This document shows positions 55,774 to 64,000 of a stretch of DNA of 64,000 nt, in pieces (the first letter of the stretch is position 1; each line of letters opens with the position of its first letter). The DNA is taken from positions 2,172,501 to 2,236,500 of the forward strand of contig OZ020521.1 in the NCBI GenBank assembly GCA_963971425.1, given 5' to 3'. The notes beneath the pieces were generated by a model. That model saw only the letters and a program-made list of their open reading frames with translations, did no database searches and was not told where the DNA came from. The translations under genes and the position numbers were made by a program. Origin of the DNA: Bryoerythrophyllum caledonicum (taxonomy: Eukaryota; Streptophyta; Bryopsida; Pottiales; Pottiaceae).

Positions 55774-57764
55774 TGTGGAGTGATTTTTCACCACTCTAAT
55801 AAAACACCCAAGTGTACCCACACCTCATAGGATTCGTTACGGGGATGATCATACGCCTAGTTTTAAGTAATTGGAGATTAATTGTGTCGTTAAAGCTATC
55901 TTTTTGGTTAATTCTTAAGGTTATCTATCTATTTCTAGGAAATTAGGGCTGTTAGCATTACTCTTAAGGGATCCACAAACAAAGTCTAAACCCCAAGGAT
56001 CTCTCGTGCCTTAAGACGGAACATTAGTCCTTTTAAGATTGTGCTTATGCCACTAATCCTTAAACACTTGCCACACTGGGCTAATGGAAGTTTCCATTAA
56101 GTCTCATTGCATGGGTTCTTTAATTACAATCTTAAAGAATTCAAATTCTTACCTCATGCAAAAACGCTCCACTTTTCACGTCCGTCCACTCGGTCCACGT
56201 GATCACGTTCTTAAGACAATGGTTAGTCTCAAAAATCCCATACACAAGTTAACTTAAGTCTTAAAGGGTTCACCTCTTAAGTCTCCACTTAAGTTCTCTT
56301 ACCCACAATTATCCCTTAAAGACCACGGTGTTCCACACTTACTCGTACCACTTAGTCTTTAAGATGTCTGAATTTTACTTAAGGCTTCTCTCTTAGTCGG
56401 GTCCATGTTCTTAAGAACACAGTTTCTGTCCTTGAGTTCTTAAGCACTTCTTTTCTTACTTAGGACTGATTCTTAAGAACCTGCACTGTCTAGACCAATT
56501 CAGTCCTACAGTGTTCTTAAGTTTCTGTCTTTAAGACTTCCAGAACCGGGAGTGCATCTCACTGAATGCCAATATTGTCCCGTATTCTCACTCATACGAA
56601 CCTTTAAGTCCAAGCCCTTAAACTTAAGGGTCTCATGGTACTTAAGGTCTCACTCCTCATAAGCTTATGTATCCAAACTTGGACTTAAGATTCTTAAGTT
56701 TCTATGTTTTCTTCTTAAGTCTTTCTTTGGGATTTGTTCTTTATTTTCTCTCTTATGATAGATTCTTAAATACTCACAACTTAGTCTACCTTAGAGAATC
56801 CCTTCTATTAAGGTTAGACTTAATGCCAATTTTTTGTATGCATAATATGACACTCTTGCCATGCATCAAGGTATGCCACTCTTGATGTTTATTGCATAAA
56901 TTGCATTAACATGAATAAAAACTCCACTCTTATTCTTATGATACTCAAGTTATGCTCACTCACACTCGAGATCTTATTAAGTACTTATGCATCACACATC
57001 TCATGCACTAAGTCACTTAATTTCACATTATCTCCATTAATCTTCACACTCATGATTAATGCTCCAACACACACACACACAAGGTCACACCCACGACCTT
57101 AGTAGTTAGGGTATTTCCCTAACTTATTCCATGAAGAATAAATATACAATGCATTCATGCATAAGAATTTTATCCACAATTAATACCTAATGCATGCAAT
57201 TGCATTTACAACACACAATGTCAAATTTATGCAATGAAGTTCACATAATATTGCAATTATACATATGACTCAAGTCACAAGACTCTACATATGCAAATTC
57301 AATAACAATTATATATTCATATATAAAATTAAATACTCTTACAACATTAAGAGTCATCAACTAGCTCTTTCACCTAAAGCTAGGGCTCACTCCAATCTTC
57401 CTCCAAGGAATTTCTATGGTAATGGCCAAGAATGCTAAAAATTCAAGCTAGTCATTCTACTCAACATCCAAGAGGTACAACTCTTGGAAAGAGGTTTTCC
57501 CTAGTAGTATTAACCATTAAGATTAATTCCACTAAATCTTCACATCTCTTCATATCCATTCATGAAAAGGTACACTCTACCCGAAGGGTGTGAATTCAAC
57601 CCTTTTCCCATTATTTCCATATTCTTGGATATGAATAGGTACTTTTCAATTAATTAACTACTTAGTGTAAACTTAATCATTAATTATCTAATTCTCCATA
57701 TATCTACAACCCTTTTTACACTTAATTTTCGGAAAAAATCTATTTTTGTCATTTTGGCTCTACA
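55774..57764 (-). mobile_element. 3' LTR (1,991 bp) of a minus-strand LTR retroelement
   Basis: It has the same family as 47,166-49,153: begins TGTGGAGTG, ends GGCTCTACA. No target duplication is seen (ACACT on the left, TAGCC on the right), so it is not solo. On the minus strand the LTR is preceded by a purine-rich tract (AAGAGGAGGG, 57,768-57,777), placing the internal region to the right and making this the downstream LTR. The other LTR should lie beyond 64,000. It contains many CTTAAG words. Confidence 0.7.
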
Positions 57765-57779
57765 TAGCCCTCCTCTTAG
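57765..57779 (-). promoter_or_regulatory. Polypurine tract next to the 3' LTR
   Basis: On the minus strand AAGAGGAGGG followed by CTA directly adjoins the LTR start (TGTAGAG). Polypurine tracts at this position prime plus-strand DNA synthesis in LTR elements. The assignment sets the element's orientation; the three non-purine bases before the LTR are slightly unusual. Confidence 0.5.
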
Positions 57780-60299
57780 CTTGGAGACGTCCTCGTCGAC
57801 TTCAACGACCTTTGTCCTTGAACTTGATCTTTCACACTCCATCTTGCTTTCTATCATTTTCTTGTAGGCTCTTTAAGCTCCATATAGATTTCTTCTTACT
57901 TGTCTTTATTTTCTAAGAATTATTTATTTTCTTTATTTGCTTTCCATTGTTCTTCTCTTTAATGAGTATGTCTCATACATACTTGGCTTCAAGTTCCTCT
58001 TTTTAACTTAACTATTTTAGTTAAGTCTTCCATTTGTAGATTTCCATAATTTTTCATTTTAGCTTTGAATTTTTTCATTTTCTTCTAAATCTTCATTTTT
58101 AATTTTCATTGCTTTTCAAATTTTTCTTTTCAATTTATTTTTTCTTCCATATCTTCCTTTATTCTTCACTTGCACTCATTCTTTATTTTTTTTAATTTTA
58201 TTTTTACTTCATTCATCATTTTTTCTTCATATATTTTTTCATTTTTTTAGAAAATTAGCACTCATTAGTCCTCACATCTCTTGATTAGTAAATTAGTAGT
58301 GCATCTTCACAACAAATTACTAATCCTAGATTTCTAATTTTCTTTCCATACTCTTCTATTTCTATTTTTTCTAACTTGTGTGAGCTACCCTATCATACAA
58401 TTCAAGTAGTGTGTGTATTACTTCACCACTAATCGTCTCATCTACATGACTCACATTGTTTTCCATAGCCTTTTTGCTTTATCTCTCAATATTATCATGT
58501 TCTTACTTATTTTTCCCTTTCATGATACTCTCTCATTAGAATTATCATGTTCTTACTTATTTTTCCCTTTCATGATACTCTCTCATTAGAATTATCATGT
58601 TCTTACTTATTTTTCCCTTTCATGATACTCTCTCATTAGAATTATCATGTTCTCTCCCTCTTATTTTTTCCTTTCATCTATATGCCTTAAGTTTATTTTT
58701 TTATTTTTTTAATTTTTAATTTTTTTTTACAAATTCAATTGAATTTGCTCTTTCATTAAGACACTATCCCTCCATATGTTCTTAAAAACTCTCACACTAC
58801 ATCTAAGTCTTAAGATTTTTGTTTTATCCAAAGTGTAACTGACTTTGGTTCTTAAGGGAACTGACTTAGAGCAAGTTTTTAAAGAACTGACTTACTTAAG
58901 GAAAATAAGGATCTATTCTATTTGTTCTTTTCCTTAAGGAACTAAATTTCTCTTGCTTATCTAATTCTTAAGGTTCTAGTCTGCTCAAGGTTATAACTTA
59001 AACTCTCACTTCTTTGAAGCCACAGGAAAAATTGATCTCACTCAAAACAGTGTTTTTAAGGGCTCTTACAATTTTGTACTTAAAGGGATCTTTTCTAAAA
59101 TTTTGAACTTAAGGAGTTGGACTTTAAAGTATAAACTTACTACGTACTGGTTTTTTAATTAGGAAAATTATCTGTTCTTTCAGCTGGTTCGTTTCTTCCC
59201 GAACATGTTCTTACCCACGTACAGACAGAGCTCTGTCTGTATTGACAGGTTTTTTATAAGTCACAGACTCCGAAAATCAATCTTCCTTTTCCATTCTTTC
59301 CTAAGTTCTTCATACATCTTTGATCCTTGTTATTCCTCATACTGCAAATTTGTGAAAATGTGTTGTGCACTTCACCAGATATGGAAACAGTGATAGAAGT
59401 TTCTATTTTTCTCCATACTAGGATCAGCATTTGTTCCATATCGTTTGGTAAGGCTCCTGAGGCTCATGATATATAGGCTAACAGACCTGATACCTTCATC
59501 TAGCAGGCCTTGGTGGTCGGTTAACGTGTGCCGCGGGTACATATTGTCGTGGCAACCTCCGGGTGCTAGTGCCGGGTATGTATCCATCACACGTGGCTTA
59601 TCCCACCACGCTTGACTAGAGTGCTCACTCCTGTAGTTACAGGCAGTTCAACATGGTTTTTTTTTTTTTTTCATAACTTACTGCTTAATATTTCCTTCTT
59701 TGTGTGTACACTCCCAAGTCACCGATCCTCCTTTCAGCTGACTTCCACTTGTATAATAATTTTTTTTTTATTTATTTTTCATAGAACATTCCTAGAATTC
59801 TTCATTCCCAGACACTTTCTCCTCTTAATTAGTTGTTGACTCCATTTCTTCGTGTTCATAATCTTATGACATCGTATCATGCAGCTAATGTCATTCATTT
59901 TTCCAGAAGATTGCAGCTTTACAGGTTTTTGTTCAATCTTTCAAAATCAGCTATCAGCTCATTATCCTGGCTTCCACAATAAGCCATATCCTAAGTTCTC
60001 GAAGCTGCAAACTTCTAAACTCTAGCTGCAATCACAAAATTCCATCATAATATTTACATTGTCTGCACAGAGCTTCTCCTAAAAAACCTCATGTCTACTC
60101 AAGATCTTGGTCTGGCTTCGAGTCGAGGGCGCTTGTGCTTGTACGCATCCTTGAACTCACACTCCTGGAGAATCAGCTGCAGCTCAGCTATCTCCACATT
60201 ACGACGAACATCCTCATCATGCTTGAAGAGATACGTCTCGTGTGCCTTCTGGTAACTCAACCAGGCAACCAGCTGCTCTTGACGCTTGCTGGAATTCTC
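57780..60299. other. Non-coding internal region of the LTR element
   Basis: 2.5 kb of T/C-rich sequence (plus strand) with no reverse transcriptase, integrase or protease frame on either strand. CTTAAG words continue from about 58,740 to 59,110. Lack of pol makes the element non-autonomous (LARD-like). Confidence 0.5.
58491..58652. repeat. Three identical 50-bp tandem units plus a partial
   Basis: The unit starting ATTATCATGTTCTTACTTAT repeats at 58,491, 58,541 and 58,591 without visible change, and a partial fourth starts at 58,641. Perfect identity suggests recent expansion or slippage. Confidence 0.85.
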
Positions 60300-63200
60300 C
60301 TAGGCAAACACCGAGCTCGCACCGTGGAGGAAGTTGGTAATTACCATACATTCCAAAGTCCTCATATGGCGACTTGGCATCTGTTGCATCTTCGTCCATA
60401 GGTGAAACTCGGGCTTGGTCTCGTCAAATCTGTTGACATTCACCACGCACTTGTATCGCATACACATATGAGATAGGATGTTGCAAAACACTGCAGCTCG
60501 AAAACACACAGGGTCCGTGTGTCTTCGGTGAATCTCAAAAAAGGCTCGATAGGAATCACTGCATTCCTGGGGAGAAGAAAAATTCCCTGGAATCTGTGGC
60601 CAGTTGTAAGGCACTGTGTCGAGCTTACTCCAGGGCGCCCACTTGTAACGCCGATATCCCTTCAAGGGACACTGGTGGTAGCTCATCGTGATCGCTGCTG
60701 GTGGCACCGTTGACCACGTCTGGGATACCTTGGGATATAGTTGATCCCACTGTCTCCAGACCTGCGGTGACAAGCCAAAGTCCTCCAACAGCCAATCTAT
60801 GGCTTGCCATGAGGGAAATGGCACCTCCTCCTCGCTGTTAAACAGATTCTCGTACTCTCCGAGAAATCGTTGCTTGTTCAACGATCCGGTCACTGGTAGT
60901 GGCAAGCCTCCCCAGATCGTGTGTTTATAATCTGGAGGGGGTGACATGAAAGTGGCCATCTGAACCGCATCTGCCACATCCACCGTTTTCTTCTTTGCTC
61001 CCTCGATCGCACGCTTAAGTCGGTGGTGAGCTCGGACCTTGGCGTAGAGATACTGCCCCATGGTGATCTCACCTCGCTGAGCCAAGTCCTCGCGCTCCTG
61101 GACTTGAGTCATGCATCCCACAAAGCTCTGCTCATTTTGTAATAGCTTCGTCAGCTTCTCCATCTGGTTCTTCCATTCTCCCAGGTAGTCCGAGGAGAGG
61201 GGAATGGTCTTAAGATCAACCTCAGGAATGACTACCATTCGTTGAGCTACATCTGGTTGATCATACTGCCTCCGCATCTGCAGCTGCCCCTCCAAGTGCC
61301 AATAATATAGCAGCACTCTGGCTCCAATATCACCGATCGGCACCAACAACTGTCTGGCGTCCTCCAGTTGAAGGTCCTGCCTCACGATCATTTCACAGAT
61401 CAAATTCTGCATGTTGGCGAAGTTCGCCGCTGCAGTCCACATGTTTTGGAATTCCGCCCGGCTCAGCTTGTCTCCAGCGCTCAAGCACATCATGTTGAAA
61501 CAAGCATTCCTTTGCAACTCGTAAGCTCTGAATAGTGCAAAGGTTGGCGGACTATGTAAGTCCTGACACCAAATTGCCTCTTGGAGTTTGCTCTTCACTC
61601 CTCTATTTGTGGTCGTCTGTGCAGTCAACCGGGCATTAGCTTCGGTGACATCTCGTACTTTCTCTTCCCACTCTGCTACCTGTGAAGAGTCGGGCGTAGC
61701 TACGGTCGACGCTTCCCTGCTCGCCTGCACCTCTCTCTTCTGTTGTGCTAGCGATGTCGCCAACTCCTTCGCCAGATTCTTCTCAGCCTGATACTGCTCC
61801 TTCACCAGCTGGTGTTGAGTCTTAAGACTCTCAATCTCGAGCAAGTATTCTTCAACTTGTCGTTCCTTCGCAGTGTGGAGATCCTTCCAGTGGGCAGCAC
61901 TCCCGGAAGCTTGCCGGAGCTCTTCTTGCAGCGTGTGCCAATCTCGCACCTGTGCTTCCTTGTCTCCAGTTGGAGCTGAATTTTCCTTCTCCGACTCCGC
62001 CTTGAGGCGATGGTACTCCTGCTCCATGTGGCTCAGCTTCTTCTGCAACTCCTCGCATCGCTGTGCCTTAGTGGTTTGTTCGTTGCACAAGGTCTCCCAG
62101 CGCTGAACTTCTTCAGTTGTTTGGGCCAACTTCCCTCGCAGCTCACCTCGCTCCCTGTCCAGCAATTCTTTAGCTCGCTCTGCTTCCAAGAGCGCCTTCT
62201 CTAGCCGGAGCTTCTCGCGTTGGAAGTCCTTCTGCATCTGATCTTTGGCCAACAAGATGTCCTTGTTGGTGGCTTGGTATTGAGCTACGAGATCATCCTT
62301 CTGGATCACCATCAGCTCGAGATTCGCCTTGTTCAACTCCCGAACCTCACCCTGTTTGGTGCTATCTGCCCCCTGCGATCTCTTCTCTGTTCGCTTGAGA
62401 GGAGCTTCATCTTCAGGGTCCTCCATTGTGGCAACCTCGGGAGCAGCATACGGAACAATCTGCTTGGATGGTGTCTTGGACAGCTTCGCTGCTACTGGTG
62501 GACGTGGTTCCTGTCCTGAGGTGATACTCAAGACACCTCCAGTGGAGATCGGGGGCTTCACCTTCTTCTTCTGCACTTCCGCCAACTGTTTCTTCCCCTT
62601 GTCTTTCGCTGGTGCAGGGGCTTCAGGTGACCCTGGCATCTCCTCTTCTGCGTCCTCCCTTGCTGGGCTGGTCATGTCTTCATCTCCTACGTCTTCTTCT
62701 TCTTCAGAAGCCTCTTCCGGTTCCTCTTCTTCCTCCGGTTCCTCCACCATCTTGCGCAATCTCTTCTTCTTGGAACTCCTCCCTGATTCTTCATCCACCT
62801 TCTGTGCTCCTCCAGTCAAGCTCTTCCTCAGTGGGGGACAGATTGCTGAGAAGTACGTGGTCCCATGAAATAAGATGTTGTGGCGGGTATTCTTCCCTGC
62901 TAGTTCCAGTCGGAGATGCGCGTACATGATCTTGGACCAATTGAGTCGCTCTCCATTCCAGCTCTTGTACGCTGCAGCCAATGCGCTGGGTGATAATACC
63001 TCCGTTCCATCGAAAGCCATCAAGAGTCGAAGGTTGATAAATTTCAGCCATTCCTTCCACGAAGCCTTGGCCTTCCTGATCGAATATCCCCGTCCCACCT
63101 TGGCGTCGTCTGGCCTCTCAAACACCCGACTGAGCTCAGTCTTGGTTAGCAAAGGCAATCCCACCAGCGTAGGTCCCGTCTTTGGCAAGCTTGGGCAATG

Positions 63201-63455
63201 CTGCTGGACGACCTCGACGTCGAAGCGAACCACTTCACCGTTGATCAAAAATTCGTCTTGTGCGCCTCGCTTGGAGTTCAGCATGAAAGCCAGCACTCGC
63301 GGTAGATCCGCCTCCGGCCATTGCTGCTCGATGAATTGCAGGAGACCTGCCTTCTCCAAATTCTTGCGGTTGCCCTCATACACCTTCTTTGGCAACTCCC
63401 TCAGCGGAGAAGGATCGATCTCGAAATCCTTCTTCGTTTTCCGTTTCTGGCTCAT
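60300..63455 (-). CDS. 1,051-residue coiled-coil protein encoded inside the LTR element
   Basis: A single uninterrupted frame from ATG at 63,455 (MSQKRKTKKDFE) to a stop at 60,300. Residues about 1-215 form a domain with EQQWPEADLPRVLAFM, GYSIRKAKASWKEWLKFINLRLLMAFDG and LNWSKIMYAHLRLEL, reminiscent of plant transposon-associated or gag-like N-terminal regions, but I cannot name it. Residues about 220-300 are Glu/Ser-rich (EEPEEEEEPEEASEEEEDVG) with basic blocks. About 370-610 is a long coiled coil (ERAKELLDRERGELRGKL). About 620-1,051 is a second globular region (FRAYELQRNACFNMMCLSAG, FFEIHRRHTDPVCFRAAVF, MRTLECMVITNFLHG). There is no zinc knuckle and no protease. Sitting between an LTR and the window edge on the element's coding strand, it is either a captured gene or a gag replacement. 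The open frame over 3 kb argues for recent activity. Confidence 0.6.
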   Translation of the reverse strand: MSQKRKTKKDFEIDPSPLRELPKKVYEGNRKNLEKAGLLQFIEQQWPEADLPRVLAFMLNSKRGAQDEFLINGEVVRFDVEVVQQHCPSLPKTGPTLVGLPLLTKTELSRVFERPDDAKVGRGYSIRKAKASWKEWLKFINLRLLMAFDGTEVLSPSALAAAYKSWNGERLNWSKIMYAHLRLELAGKNTRHNILFHGTTYFSAICPPLRKSLTGGAQKVDEESGRSSKKKRLRKMVEEPEEEEEPEEASEEEEDVGDEDMTSPAREDAEEEMPGSPEAPAPAKDKGKKQLAEVQKKKVKPPISTGGVLSITSGQEPRPPVAAKLSKTPSKQIVPYAAPEVATMEDPEDEAPLKRTEKRSQGADSTKQGEVRELNKANLELMVIQKDDLVAQYQATNKDILLAKDQMQKDFQREKLRLEKALLEAERAKELLDRERGELRGKLAQTTEEVQRWETLCNEQTTKAQRCEELQKKLSHMEQEYHRLKAESEKENSAPTGDKEAQVRDWHTLQEELRQASGSAAHWKDLHTAKERQVEEYLLEIESLKTQHQLVKEQYQAEKNLAKELATSLAQQKREVQASREASTVATPDSSQVAEWEEKVRDVTEANARLTAQTTTNRGVKSKLQEAIWCQDLHSPPTFALFRAYELQRNACFNMMCLSAGDKLSRAEFQNMWTAAANFANMQNLICEMIVRQDLQLEDARQLLVPIGDIGARVLLYYWHLEGQLQMRRQYDQPDVAQRMVVIPEVDLKTIPLSSDYLGEWKNQMEKLTKLLQNEQSFVGCMTQVQEREDLAQRGEITMGQYLYAKVRAHHRLKRAIEGAKKKTVDVADAVQMATFMSPPPDYKHTIWGGLPLPVTGSLNKQRFLGEYENLFNSEEEVPFPSWQAIDWLLEDFGLSPQVWRQWDQLYPKVSQTWSTVPPAAITMSYHQCPLKGYRRYKWAPWSKLDTVPYNWPQIPGNFSSPQECSDSYRAFFEIHRRHTDPVCFRAAVFCNILSHMCMRYKCVVNVNRFDETKPEFHLWTKMQQMPSRHMRTLECMVITNFLHGASSVFA

Positions 63456-64000
63456 CTTGATTTCTCTGTCTGTTGTTCTCTTACAACCAACGCCACTCTA
63501 TGAATTTGGATTCACCATTTTGCACCTGTCTTTAACAACAAAGCAAAGTTCTTTCCCCTGCAATGTCTACTTCGTTTTTGCAATCTTCTTCACGCTACGA
63601 ACACTCTTAAGACATGCATCTACACTCATAGAATTCCCTATCATCTGTGCAGACTTATGTCTTAAGATTACATGCAAGGTGGTTACAACGGTTATTCCAT
63701 TTCTTGATTTTCTTTAACAAACTCTTTGATTTTACTCTCGTAGATAGTTATCTACTCTAAGTAAATTTTATTCCGTTAATCTCATACCTTAGCAAGGAAG
63801 ATCAGTTGAATTCTGTTGTCTTAAGTAACCTTATTCACAACGACATGGCATAATCCAACAATTCTGTGAACTCACATTCAGCATGACTTAAACGACGAAC
63901 TTACCACCAGAACGTGTGATGACCTCTGCCTTCGCTCTTGGTGACACTTCGCTTCCCCGACGCAGAGTCTCACAAAACTCACAGCTTTGCAACAATTCTT
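63456..64000. other. Upstream of the coiled-coil ORF; nothing recognised
   Basis: Balanced to AT-rich sequence 5' of the minus-strand ORF, with occasional CTTAAG words (63,607, 63,661, 63,820). The upstream LTR and primer-binding site would lie beyond the window. No gene was recognised. Confidence 0.4.

Noticed and set aside
47166-57764. The two 2-kb LTRs as a single retroelement containing the FCP1-like gene
   Set aside because: The left LTR has its own ACAAC duplication on both sides, the sequence between them has introns and no polypurine tract or pol, and the right LTR's polypurine tract is on the opposite side.
62329-62868. Long Ser-rich plus-strand frames within 60.3-63.5 kb
   Set aside because: They are antisense to the Glu/Lys-rich part of the 1,051-residue frame; serine runs are the complement of Glu/Lys codons.

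Overview
The window is a repeat-dominated piece of a eukaryotic nuclear genome from the plant lineage. Supporting signs are spliceosomal GT/AG introns, an interstitial TTTAGGG-type (plant telomere) array near 38.3 kb, and a CACTA transposon with plant-type TNPA and TNPD genes. A probable TET/JBP-like dioxygenase, a family not expected in flowering plants, makes a non-seed plant or a streptophyte alga more likely than an angiosperm. That placement is inference. No tRNA, rRNA or CRISPR was seen.

Layout. 0-8 kb is a mosaic of short non-autonomous DNA transposons: piggyBac-like elements bounded by TTAA, Tourist-like elements bounded by TTA, and one foldback element. 8-10.5 kb holds coding-like but decayed sequence. 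11.3-12.7 kb is a compact three-exon gene for a probable TET/JBP-type 2-oxoglutarate dioxygenase. 13-15.5 kb is AT-rich repeat. About 15.5-30.34 kb is a large CACTA transposon. Its TNPD-like transposase on the minus strand is intact except for one apparent amber codon at an exon end, its TNPA-like gene on the plus strand gives an uninterrupted seven-exon model, and a third small coding segment lies between them. A GACGTC-type motif fills its 2-kb right subterminal region and recurs in its introns. Its right end sits exactly inside the coding sequence of a RING-H2 gene.

30.34-42 kb carries three same-strand copies of that RING/coiled-coil family, all broken, interleaved with GC-rich minisatellites and a pogo-like element (35,026-38,152) that itself contains a Tourist-like insertion. 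43.8-44.4 kb and 50.5-55.65 kb carry two FCP1/NLI-type (HAD) phosphatase-like genes with altered catalytic motifs. The second is a long multi-exon gene with a 1-nt frameshift, and its introns and flanks contain eight copies of a short palindrome. 47.17-49.15 kb is a 2-kb solo LTR with a 5-bp target duplication. A second copy of the same LTR (55.77-57.76 kb) is followed by a polypurine tract and by an internal region carrying a 1,051-residue coiled-coil protein (60.3-63.46 kb). That region reads as a minus-strand, pol-less LTR element running off the right edge.

How it works together: most recognisable genes belong to mobile elements. The apparent non-TE loci are the dioxygenase and the FCP1-like genes. 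The RING family behaves like a multicopy, possibly mobile, gene family. Exon boundaries are my own GT/AG and phase models, not transcript-supported.
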